A stretch of DNA of 8,794 nt from Bacillota bacterium (GCA_003501365.1 DNPP01000121.1:1-8794); one strand, 5' to 3'. Positions 1 to 5,737 are shown, counted from the first letter of the stretch. A program made the numbers and translations. Notes: generated by a model from the letters alone, not told the origin.

Positions 1-483
1 GCAACCGCTATTGCCGAATCTGTCGGCGGTACTGAGTCGAATTTTGCCAGACTAATGACTGCCAAAGCCCGTTCGCTTGGGTTACGGAATACCCAATTTA
101 AAAATGCCAGCGGTCTACCGGCGTATGGTCATTATACAACCGCTTATGATCTGGCATTGCTGACAAGATATGCCTTACAAAACACTACTTTTGCCCGGAT
201 TGTCCAAACCAAAGTTAAGGTAATCCCGGGGGCCGGATCCGATCAAGATTTTTCATTAATCAATCATAACAAACTACTCTGGCAATACCCTTATTCAACC
301 GGAGTTAAAACCGGATACACAATAAGAGCAGGGGGTTGCTTGGTCGCTTCAGCCCAACATGAAAATACCAAACTTATAGCGGTTGTATTAAAATCCAGTA
401 CAATTTACAATGACTGTAAAAGCCTTTTTGACTATGGATTTCAGTCCTCGGCTCCAGTCTCAAGTCTCAACCGTCGTGGCTGA
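1..483 (+). CDS. D-alanyl-D-alanine carboxypeptidase (S11 family), C-terminal part, 5' end outside the window
   Basis: The reading frame is open from base 1 and ends with TGA at 481-483, giving 160 visible codons. The protein would trim the terminal D-Ala from peptidoglycan pentapeptides outside the membrane (penicillin-binding protein 5/DacF family). The visible part starts just after where the family's SxN motif should lie, so the catalytic SxxK and SxN motifs are off the left edge. The third motif, KTG, is present at 307-315 in the context GVKTGYT. The segments LGLRNTQFKNASGLP and TAYDLALLTRYAL match the conserved core in order. The protein stops about 12 residues after FDYGF, where the peptidase domain normally ends. 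It therefore lacks the beta-rich PBP5 C-terminal domain and the amphipathic membrane anchor found in many relatives. An alternative frame continues to a stop at 502 but would add only a few residues. The family call is secure; the exact paralogue (DacF-like or other) is not. Confidence 0.93.
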   Translation, partial: ATAIAESVGGTESNFARLMTAKARSLGLRNTQFKNASGLPAYGHYTTAYDLALLTRYALQNTTFARIVQTKVKVIPGAGSDQDFSLINHNKLLWQYPYSTGVKTGYTIRAGGCLVASAQHENTKLIAVVLKSSTIYNDCKSLFDYGFQSSAPVSSLNRRG

Positions 484-510
484 AAAGGTGAACTCCGACT
501 AAAATAAAGT

Positions 511-517
511 GGAGGTG
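511..517 (+). promoter_or_regulatory. Ribosome binding site that sets the acetyltransferase start
   Basis: GGAGGTG lies nine bases before ATG 527. An in-frame GTG at 509 overlaps this site and so cannot use it, which is why ATG 527 is chosen as the start. Confidence 0.85.
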
Positions 518-526
518 CATTCATTA

Positions 527-985
527 ATGGTCGATTATATAGTACGGCAAGCGACTGCTCGGGATATTCCCGCTTTATGTGCCCTACTGAAAATTTTATT
601 CTCAATTGAAGCCGATTTTGCTGTTGATGAACAAAAGCAACGCAACGGCCTGGAATTGATGATAAACACTTCGGAGGAACGTTGTATCATGGTGGCTGAA
701 CTTCAGGGGACAATCATCGGGATGTGTACCGCCCAGCTCGTAATCAGTACCGCCGAAGGAGGTAACGCAGCCTTAATTGAAGATATGGTAATCCATGAAG
801 ACTATCGCCGGCAAGGAATCGGCCGTAGGTTGCTGCAGGAGATCGAAGCTTGGGCTCTTAAACATGGCTCAAAAAGACTGCAATTGTTGGCTGATCGCAA
901 CAATAGCCCGGCTTTAGCATATTATCAGCGGCTGGGATGGCGACCCACCCAATTAATGGCTTTCCAAAAAAAGCCGGAATCGTAA
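527..985 (+). CDS. GNAT-family N-acetyltransferase
   Basis: This 152-residue protein has the length and layout of a single-domain GNAT enzyme, which moves an acetyl group from acetyl-CoA to an amine. The N-terminus (IVRQATARDIPALCALL) is the usual first strand and helix. Strand 4 with motif A follows at about residues 83-101 (IEDMVIHEDYRRQGIGRRL), carrying the pyrophosphate-binding R/QxxGxG signature as R95-Q96-G97-I98-G99. The motif B region contains NNSPALAYYQRLGW at about 126-138, typical of the C-terminal part of the fold. The start at ATG 527 is supported by a strong ribosome binding site. The gene follows the carboxypeptidase stop by 43 bp on the same strand, so co-transcription is plausible. 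The substrate cannot be predicted; relatives acetylate small amines, antibiotics or protein N-termini. No strong terminator follows, only a weak AT-rich hairpin at 988-1003. Confidence 0.93.
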   Translation: MVDYIVRQATARDIPALCALLKILFSIEADFAVDEQKQRNGLELMINTSEERCIMVAELQGTIIGMCTAQLVISTAEGGNAALIEDMVIHEDYRRQGIGRRLLQEIEAWALKHGSKRLQLLADRNNSPALAYYQRLGWRPTQLMAFQKKPES

Positions 986-1041
986 AAAAATGGCTATCCA
1001 TTTAGGTTAAGGATTAAGGTCTGGTCGTCGTTGCGGTCTAT

Positions 1042-1242
1042 GCCCTCACCCTTTGGGTAGGTTCAGTGTCGCCGCTCTCCCCCATAACGCTATTGAATGC
1101 AATAGCTATGGGGGAGGGACCGAAGGCGCCTAAATTCATGCGGGTTTAGACTTTAAACATATTTTCCCCTCTCCTATAGCGAGTGCTCTTCGAGCGTGAT
1201 GGGAGAGGGCCACTGGCTTGAATCGGCCCGATGGGTGAGGGC
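1042..1242. repeat. Two-level palindromic intergenic element, REP/MITE-like, non-coding
   Basis: The element is bounded by a perfect 10-bp inverted repeat, GCCCTCACCC (1042-1051) and GGGTGAGGGC (1233-1242), with further pairing inward (GGG 1055-1057 with CCC 1227-1229). A second nested pair is CAGTG (1064-1068) with CACTG (1211-1215). Each half also folds on itself. The left hairpin (1075-1118) has 17 Watson-Crick pairs between 1077 and 1116, a 2-nt bulge at 1087-1088 and a 4-nt loop. The right hairpin (1167-1209) has CCCTCTCC pairing with GGAGAGGG and an imperfect top. The two halves are also imperfect reverse complements (CTCTCCC...ACGCT on the left, AGCGTGATGGGAGAG on the right), so one long hairpin or two side-by-side hairpins on a basal stem are both possible. 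There is no reading frame and I see no clear target-site duplication. CCCTCACCC/CTCTCCC palindromes of this style occur as dispersed intergenic repeats in many bacteria; copy number here is unknown. Confidence 0.75.
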
Positions 1243-1298
1243 GTTAAGTTCAGAGCCGACAATTATTTTGCTAACCTTAGTAAACCGGATAGTCATGT

Positions 1299-1327
1299 AA
1301 AAAAAAAGGCCTTCCGCAAGGAAGGTT
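1299..1327 (-). terminator. Intrinsic terminator reading leftward
   Basis: On the minus strand CCTTCC, loop TTGC and GGAAGG (1325-1310) form a 6-bp stem that can be extended by two G-U pairs (1326-1327 with 1308-1309). It is followed at once by a run of nine T (1307-1299). On the plus strand no T run follows the stem, so termination should work only leftward. No conventional minus-strand gene lies to its right, so it most likely ends the short transcript described at 1300-1389. Confidence 0.8.
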
Positions 1328-1389
1328 CATGTATAAACCAAATAATAAATTACCACGGCCGACATTCGTGGTAAACTGAATTCATACTT
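1300..1389 (-). ncRNA. Candidate small RNA of about 90 nt, possibly with a tiny peptide
   Basis: A well-spaced promoter (1397-1425) and a strong intrinsic terminator (1299-1327) enclose a short minus-strand segment between two plus-strand genes. The RNA would start near 1388-1391. It would fold an 8-bp stem, TTACCACG with CGTGGTAA (plus-strand 1350-1374), followed by an AU-rich linker and the terminator hairpin. This is the architecture of a small regulatory RNA or an attenuator leader, but no minus-strand gene follows: the next sequence is the palindromic element and then a plus-strand gene. I do not recognise it as a known RNA family. Boundaries are inferred, and expression cannot be shown from sequence. 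Confidence 0.45.
1350..1385 (-). CDS. Possible 11-codon reading frame in the small RNA, encoding MNSVYHECRPW
   Basis: The frame runs from ATG (1385-1383) to TAA (1352-1350) and lies fully inside the candidate small RNA. Its last codons and stop form the distal arm of the 8-bp hairpin. If transcription starts near 1389, the leader before ATG is only about four bases with no Shine-Dalgarno sequence, so translation would have to be leaderless or absent. A frame this short arises easily by chance. It is recorded because promoter, frame, hairpin and terminator are aligned as in attenuator leaders. The peptide is not recognised. Confidence 0.2.
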   Translation of the reverse strand: MNSVYHECRPW

Positions 1390-1396
1390 AATCAAC

Positions 1397-1425
1397 ATAA
1401 TACACCAAAATAATACTTCTGTAAA
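1397..1425 (-). promoter_or_regulatory. Sigma-A-type promoter, leftward
   Basis: On the minus strand TTTACA (plus 1425-1420) and TATTAT (plus 1402-1397) are separated by exactly 17 bases. Each hexamer is close to the TTGACA/TATAAT consensus. The region is AT-rich, so one such match could be chance. The terminator about 70 bp downstream on the same strand makes a real promoter more likely. Confidence 0.5.
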
Positions 1426-1467
1426 TGTTTTTCCAAATATTATTAATAAAGAGTCAAATCAATGTCC

Positions 1468-1511
1468 GTTCCGATTAAAAAAATCAATTTACATTCGCTG
1501 TAAAACGGAAC
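1468..1511. promoter_or_regulatory. Nested dyad upstream of the LysM-GH18 gene
   Basis: An outer inverted repeat, GTTCCG (1468-1473) with CGGAAC (1506-1511), encloses an inner one, TTTACA (1488-1493), loop TTCGC, TGTAAA (1499-1504). The structure ends 53 bp before the chosen start at 1565 and has no T run, so an operator or a 5' leader structure fits better than a terminator. I could not assign a convincing sigma-A, sigma-E, sigma-G or sigma-K promoter in this stretch. Confidence 0.35.
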
Positions 1512-1564
1512 CCGCCGGTCAATAATCCCATATGATGGATTACATTAAGACAGGATGTGCTTCC

Positions 1565-3028
1565 ATGGAAATATATGTGATCCAGCCGGGTGATACCCTT
1601 TTTGGTATTTCCCGCCGCTATGGGGTTTCCCTTACCGCTATCCTCAATTTAAACGAACTGTCTGATCCCGAACAATTGGTAATCGGCCAGGCCATCCTGA
1701 TTCCCGGGCCTCCGCCCCGCCCCCTGCAATATACTATTGTAACGGGAGACAGTCTTTATCGGCTTGCCAATATTTTTAACACCTCCGTTACGCGAATTGC
1801 CCAAACCAACAACATTCCCAATCCCGGTTTGATTCAGACGGGAACTATCCTTACGATTCCCGACTGGTTTCAGGTATCCTATATTGTCCGCCCGGAAGAT
1901 ACCCTCTATATCATTGCCGGTCGTTTCAATGTTCCCTTAAATCTGCTGATCAAGGTGAATCAGATATCCAACCCCGCTCTTATATTTGCAGGGCAAATGC
2001 TAAACATTCCCCAACGGCCATCCCAAATTGGCAAACCGATAAGTCACACTCTGGCCTATTTTCAGTTGACCAACCCAAGCGGCTTACGCCGGTCGTTAAC
2101 CGCAATCAGTCCCTACATTACTTATGGTGCTGTTTTTCACTTCCCTGTCGCAGTTGATGGAAGCATCACCATCCTAAACAATGCGGCTCAAGTTGTGGAT
2201 ATTTTGAAGGATTTTAATATCCGGCCATTAATTGTAATTACCAATTGGAGCCCAACCGGTTTCGACCCGGAGTTGGCCCGGACGATTTTAAGTGACTCTG
2301 CCGTCAAGGCCAAAGTCATCGTAAACGTATCATCGCTAGTAAAGCAATTCGGTTCCGCCGGTATTAATGTTGATTTTGAAAATATGTATCCCGGGGACCG
2401 ACCGCTCTTTACCAACTTCATCCGGGAGTTGGCGGCTGCCCTTAAACCTCAGGGGTTTCTGACAGTGGTATCCGTGGCTCCCAAGTCCTCGAATTTGGCG
2501 AACGCTCCCTGGGTAGGCGCCTTTGACTACGCAGCTATTGGAAGTGCTGCGGATTTAGTTTTTTTCATGACCTACGAATGGGGCTGGATTGGCGGGCCGC
2601 CCATGGCGGTGTCCCCGATTAATCAAGTACGAAGGGTTTTAAACTATGGAGTATCCCTAATCCCAGCGGCCAAAATCTTACAAGGGGTCCCTTTTTACGG
2701 TTACAACTGGCCGCTGCCGCACACCCCGGATAGACCGGCTACCCCGCTAAACTTAGTCAATGTATATCCTCTGGCCTATCATTATCATGTGATCATCAAT
2801 TATGATTTGGCGTCGGAGTCCCCTTGGTTTCGGTATCACGATGAACAAGGCGCGGAACACGAAGTATGGTTCGATGATGCACGGTCCATCGAGGCTAAAT
2901 ACCGGCTCAGTCGCAATCTTAACCTGCACGGTGTCGGTTGGTGGACATACCTCAACGAGCCCTATGGTTTTCCACAGAATTGGCCGTTATTAGAAGATAT
3001 GTTTAAAGGGCGTCTCAAAAGTAACTGA
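1565..3028 (+). CDS. LysM (x3)-GH18 protein, spore cortex-lytic glucosaminidase-like (YaaH/SleL type)
   Basis: This 487-residue protein has three LysM peptidoglycan-binding modules at about residues 1-47, 55-99 and 105-149, each ending in an L-x-IP-like strand. A glycoside hydrolase 18 domain follows at about 160-480. The putative catalytic segment is GINVDFEN, with D270 and the general acid E272. MTYEWG (335-340), the GVGWWTYL strand (457-464) and the PQNWPLLEDMF end match the YaaH/SleL subfamily, whose members cleave peptidoglycan glycan strands in spore cortex or bind the spore. The DG that often opens the DGxxxDxE motif is AG here (residues 266-267). There is no signal peptide; LysM begins at residue 1, as in spore-associated members. 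ATG 1565 is preferred over in-frame ATGs at 1532 and 1535. It has AGGA at 1552-1555 and gives the family's usual MEIYVIQPGDTL N-terminus, whereas the upstream ATGs have no ribosome binding site. The function is inferred from the family. Confidence 0.92.
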   Translation: MEIYVIQPGDTLFGISRRYGVSLTAILNLNELSDPEQLVIGQAILIPGPPPRPLQYTIVTGDSLYRLANIFNTSVTRIAQTNNIPNPGLIQTGTILTIPDWFQVSYIVRPEDTLYIIAGRFNVPLNLLIKVNQISNPALIFAGQMLNIPQRPSQIGKPISHTLAYFQLTNPSGLRRSLTAISPYITYGAVFHFPVAVDGSITILNNAAQVVDILKDFNIRPLIVITNWSPTGFDPELARTILSDSAVKAKVIVNVSSLVKQFGSAGINVDFENMYPGDRPLFTNFIRELAAALKPQGFLTVVSVAPKSSNLANAPWVGAFDYAAIGSAADLVFFMTYEWGWIGGPPMAVSPINQVRRVLNYGVSLIPAAKILQGVPFYGYNWPLPHTPDRPATPLNLVNVYPLAYHYHVIINYDLASESPWFRYHDEQGAEHEVWFDDARSIEAKYRLSRNLNLHGVGWWTYLNEPYGFPQNWPLLEDMFKGRLKSN

Positions 3029-3036
3029 GACCGCCC
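3008..3036. terminator. Hairpin between convergent genes, weak terminator candidate
   Basis: GGGCGTCTCA (3008-3017) pairs with TGAGACCGCCC (3026-3036), leaving one bulged base and an 8-nt loop. The stem includes the TGA stop of the LysM-GH18 gene. No T run follows on the plus strand. On the minus strand only TTT AAA follows. It may act as a shared 3'-end structure for both converging transcripts, but it is not a textbook intrinsic terminator. The remaining bases to 3102 hold only weak AT-rich dyads. Confidence 0.45.
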
Positions 3037-3102
3037 CATATTGAGGTGCAGTTCGATTCATAATTTTTTCTGTTTATAAAGATTAATCAGTATTAACAGC
3101 CC

Positions 3103-4221
3103 TTAGGCAATCAATTTAAGCGCCGGAGCACATTTTGAATTCATGGCTGCCGCCACCGGTTCACAAGTAATCTGGCCTTGATAAGTATTTAGACCCGCCA
3201 GTAAACCCGGATCATCCAGCATTGCCCGCTTTGGCCCTTTATCGGCTATTTGTAATATGTAGGGCAAGGTAGCCCCGGCAAGAGCATACGTGGAAGTATA
3301 CGGCACCGCTCCCGGCATATTGGCCACTGAATAATGTATCACTCCATATTTTTCATAACTGGGATGATCATGAGTGGTCACCCGATCAATGGTCTCGATC
3401 GAACCGCCTTGATCGATTGCCACATCCACAATAGCCGCTCCTTTTTTCATGGTTTTGACCATCGCTTCGCTTACCACTTTGGGAGCCTTGGCACCGGCCA
3501 CCAAAACCGCCCCGATAAGCAAATCGGCTGTTTTAACCAATTCAGCCGCATAATATTCACTATAAATCACGGTAGTAATCCGGCCACCAAAAATATCATC
3601 CAGTTGTGACAACCGGGCTTTATTGACATCCATCACGGTAACCCTGGCGCCCATTCCGCTGGCGATCTTCGCGGCATTCAGCCCGACAACCCCGCCCCCG
3701 ACAATTAATACTTCCGCTGGGGCTACACCCGGTACACCTCCCAGCAATATGCCCCGGCCGCCATTATATTTTTGCAATAAATTGGCTCCGATCTGAACCG
3801 ACATTCTTCCCGCCACTTCACTCATAGGTGTAAGCAATGGAAGCGCGCCGTTGTCGGCACGGACGGTTTCATAAGCAATCCCGGTAATACTCTTTCTAAG
3901 CAGCGCTTCCGTTAAAGGCCGATTGGGCGCCAAGTGCAAATAGGTAAATAGCGTTTGGCCTTCCCGAAGCAGGCTATACTCCGTCTCCAACGGTTCCTTG
4001 ACTTTAACGATCATATCCGCTCTTTGAAAAATATCACCGCTTTTTTCGAGCAAATCGGCTCCGGCATTCTTATAATCCTGATCCTCAATACCGCTCCCAA
4101 TGCCGGCCCCTCGTTCGATCAGTACCTTGTGCCCTGCTTTAAGTAGAGCATGAACTCCGGCCGGCGTAACGGCAACCCGGTTTTCATTATTTTTGATCTC
4201 CTTCGGCACCCCGATGATCAT
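3103..4221 (-). CDS. ald: Alanine dehydrogenase
   Basis: This cytosolic enzyme interconverts L-alanine and pyruvate plus ammonium with NAD(H). In spore formers it lets cells use alanine as a carbon and nitrogen source and supports sporulation. The 372-residue length is typical. The N-terminal MIIGVPKEIKNNENRVAVTP block contains substrate-binding R15. K75 (KVKEPL) and H96 (TYLHLA) are at the family's active-site positions. The Rossmann segment has GGGVVG at 175-180 and acidic D198 after the second strand, as expected for NAD. The catalytic D270 lies in VAIDQGG. SVANMPGAVPYTSTYAL (298-314) is the family signature in the C-terminal region. The start is ATG 4221, seven bases after AGGAGG; an in-frame GTG at 4227 lies almost on top of that site. 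The gene overlaps the 3' end of the upstream regulator gene by 35 bp, so the two are probably one transcript with coupled translation. Confidence 0.97.
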   Translation of the reverse strand: MIIGVPKEIKNNENRVAVTPAGVHALLKAGHKVLIERGAGIGSGIEDQDYKNAGADLLEKSGDIFQRADMIVKVKEPLETEYSLLREGQTLFTYLHLAPNRPLTEALLRKSITGIAYETVRADNGALPLLTPMSEVAGRMSVQIGANLLQKYNGGRGILLGGVPGVAPAEVLIVGGGVVGLNAAKIASGMGARVTVMDVNKARLSQLDDIFGGRITTVIYSEYYAAELVKTADLLIGAVLVAGAKAPKVVSEAMVKTMKKGAAIVDVAIDQGGSIETIDRVTTHDHPSYEKYGVIHYSVANMPGAVPYTSTYALAGATLPYILQIADKGPKRAMLDDPGLLAGLNTYQGQITCEPVAAAMNSKCAPALKLIA

Positions 4222-4699
4222 TGTCACTCCTCCTTTTGATTTCGCAGGTTTCTTCAGATGGGGTAATGGAGTGCTTATTTTTAGCAGTTGATAATACTAC
4301 AATGGTTCTGGTCTTGATAATCCCTTGCACACTTTTGATCCGATTCAATAGTTGTTCAAGGGTAGCCGTATTCTCGGTGATGATCTTTAAGGCATAATCG
4401 AAATCTCCGGCTAGGTAATGACACTCCAATATCTCATCCTCGCCCTGGACAAACTCCACAAATTTCTCGGTAAACTTGGGCCTTTCCAAAGTGATGAACA
4501 TGATGGCGGTGAGCTCTTGACGAAAACGGGCCGGATTGATGATAGTTACATATTTTTCAATAAAACCGCCGTTCTCCAGCTTCTTCAAGCGATCACTAAC
4601 CGCCGGGATGGATAGGTTGATCTCACCACTAATCTGAGAGACCGTCATTCTGGCATCCGTTTGCAGCAATTTTAAAATTTTAATATCCAGATTATCCAT
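4187..4699 (-). CDS. Lrp/AsnC-family transcriptional regulator, probable regulator of alanine dehydrogenase
   Basis: The 170-residue product begins with the classic MDNLDIKILKLLQTDARMT block. It then has a winged helix-turn-helix at about residues 4-54 (QISGEINLSIPAVSDRLKKLENGGFIEKY) and the effector-binding RAM domain at about 60-138, including the family's GDFDYALKI turn at 98-106. Such proteins bind an amino acid and assemble as dimers to octamers on DNA. Mycobacterial AldR is one known case of a family member that controls alanine dehydrogenase. The start at ATG 4699 is preferred to an in-frame ATG at 4759: it gives the conserved N-terminus and has GGTGGAAGG just upstream. Residues 140-170 extend beyond the usual family end. 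They are polar and highly charged, and are partly encoded by DNA that also holds the ribosome binding site and start of the next gene, so this tail may have no function of its own. L-alanine as effector is inferred from the neighbour. Confidence 0.93.
   Translation of the reverse strand: MDNLDIKILKLLQTDARMTVSQISGEINLSIPAVSDRLKKLENGGFIEKYVTIINPARFRQELTAIMFITLERPKFTEKFVEFVQGEDEILECHYLAGDFDYALKIITENTATLEQLLNRIKSVQGIIKTRTIVVLSTAKNKHSITPSEETCEIKRRSDNDHRGAEGDQK
4229..4234 (-). promoter_or_regulatory. Ribosome binding site of the alanine dehydrogenase gene, inside the regulator gene
   Basis: AGGAGG on the minus strand (within AAAAGGAGGAG, 4237-4227) sits seven bases before ATG 4221. It lies within the coding end of the upstream Lrp-type gene, so ribosomes finishing that gene pass over it. 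Confidence 0.85.
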
Positions 4700-4758
4700 G
4701 ACCTTCCACCTTCTATTCCTTAGTTTATGCCTTCGTTTTAAATTTTTAAATACTTTCA

Positions 4759-4769
4759 AGTAATTTACT
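4759..4769. promoter_or_regulatory. Candidate Lrp-type operator upstream of the regulator gene
   Basis: AGTAATTTACT is an 11-bp perfect dyad (AGTAA, centre T, TTACT) in a very AT-rich stretch 60-70 bp before the regulator start. Read on the minus strand, TAGTAAATTACT resembles the first two thirds of the E. coli Lrp consensus YAGHAWATTWTDCTR. Lrp-family genes are often autoregulated, so a site here would be expected. I could not fix promoter hexamers around it, and AT-rich dyads arise easily by chance. Confidence 0.35.
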
Positions 4770-4778
4770 AATAATTTT

Positions 4779-4813
4779 AAAAAAACAAGCCTTAACGGTT
4801 AATAAGTTAAGGC
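4779..4813 (-). terminator. Intrinsic terminator of the TauE-like gene
   Basis: On the minus strand GCCTTAAC (4813-4806) pairs perfectly with GTTAAGGC (4796-4789) around a 9-nt loop. TTG and seven T follow (to 4779). It begins about 50 bp after the stop of the TauE-like gene and lies before the regulator gene, so the two should be separate transcripts. Confidence 0.88.
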
Positions 4814-4863
4814 CGAGCCGGGTCAAAGTCGAAATTTGGCTAAATATTTAAACTCGAATGGCT

Positions 4864-5619
4864 CTAAAAGAACAATTTTACAGCTGCGATAACGGTTAAA
4901 ATAATGACGATGACCCGAAAAGGTTTCTCCGGAATCCACTTAATAATCCAAATCCCAAGGAAAGCGCCGGCGACAATTGCCGGAACCATTGTCACATCAA
5001 ATGCAAAAGTCGCCGGGGTTATAGCCTGCCAAAAAAAAATTTGCAATGGCACTTTGGTTAAATTGAGAATCATAAAAAGCCAGGCGCCGGTACTGATAAA
5101 ATCATATTTATTGAGGCGAATCGCCAAAAAGTAAATCGTAGTCACCGGTCCGGCCGCATTGCCAATCATGGTAGTAAATCCTCCGACAAGGCCGATCAAC
5201 GCGGTGAACCACCAGTGGTTGGGCATAGCCACTTCATCTTTGCGGCATTCCAGCCAAATCAAAATCCCCAAGCATGCCAAAACCGAAAATGCAATGATCA
5301 TTTTAAATTGCCGGTCATTGACCAGTTTACCCATGGTTAATCCAATAATCAGCCCGGCAAATGCCCATGGCAATATTCGCCAAATATAACCCCAATTGTT
5401 ATGACGGCGGTAATGCCGGACTGCCAAAAGATCCCCACTGATTAACATGGGTAATAAAATAGCCGATGAAGCTTTTCCACCGAAAATGTCCGCCATGATA
5501 GGAATTGCCAAGGTCCCTACTCCACCAACCGCGGTCTTGGAAAAGCCTACCATGATGGCGCAACCAACTGCCGATAGCCATTGAAACATAGTTAAGTGCA
5601 AGGACTGTAAAAGGTTCAT
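4864..5619 (-). CDS. TauE/SafE-family (TSUP) membrane transporter
   Basis: This is a 251-residue, very hydrophobic protein with about eight predicted membrane helices. The approximate segments are 12-27, 33-67 (possibly two), 83-98, 105-124, 138-167, 175-195, 207-228 and 234-250. It has the internal duplication of the family: glycine-rich re-entrant-type motifs GFSKTAVGGVG (25-35) and GFTTMIGNAAGP (147-158) open each half. Family members are linked to export of sulfite or sulfoacetate and to movement of other small organic anions, but for most the substrate is unknown, as here. A weak ribosome binding site (AGGGTGA, 5629-5623) lies only three bases before ATG 5619. The next ATG at 5589 has no site at all, so 5619 is kept. 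The gene ends at its own terminator and is divergent from the sensor kinase gene. Its neighbour on the same strand is the alanine dehydrogenase unit. Confidence 0.9.
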   Translation of the reverse strand: MNLLQSLHLTMFQWLSAVGCAIMVGFSKTAVGGVGTLAIPIMADIFGGKASSAILLPMLISGDLLAVRHYRRHNNWGYIWRILPWAFAGLIIGLTMGKLVNDRQFKMIIAFSVLACLGILIWLECRKDEVAMPNHWWFTALIGLVGGFTTMIGNAAGPVTTIYFLAIRLNKYDFISTGAWLFMILNLTKVPLQIFFWQAITPATFAFDVTMVPAIVAGAFLGIWIIKWIPEKPFRVIVIILTVIAAVKLFF

Positions 5620-5737
5620 TGTTCACCCTATATAAAAGTTCTAATGATCATAAGTTCGGAGTATTTGGTTAAAACCCTTTATCAGATCACTTCTGGCGCT
5701 GCAGATTTATTTTGTCATATACACCTTACGCCAAAAT

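Noticed and set aside
443..502. Frameshift in the carboxypeptidase gene
   Set aside because: The alternative frame adds only about six more residues and does not restore a known domain, so there is no positive evidence for a shift.
988..1003. Hairpin AAATGG-CTAT-CCATTT after the acetyltransferase gene as a terminator
   Set aside because: The stem is short and AT-rich and is followed by only TTT within its own arm and no real T run.
1042..1242. CRISPR array or tRNA gene as explanation for the repeated GC-rich segments
   Set aside because: There are no regularly spaced direct repeats with unique spacers and no cloverleaf with T-loop consensus; the pattern is purely inverted repeats.
1519..1549. 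TCAATA-N18-CATTAAG as a sigma-G promoter for the LysM-GH18 gene
   Set aside because: The -10 matches the consensus at only about three of seven positions, and transcription would start inside or after the ribosome binding site.
2188..2421. Minus-strand open frame of 77 codons inside the LysM-GH18 gene
   Set aside because: It is antisense to the conserved GH18 core, has no ribosome binding site, and its translation resembles no protein family.
5399..5626. Minus-strand frame of 75 codons overlapping the start of the TauE-like gene
   Set aside because: It is a shifted frame of the clear membrane protein; composition is not protein-like and the TauE frame explains the region fully.
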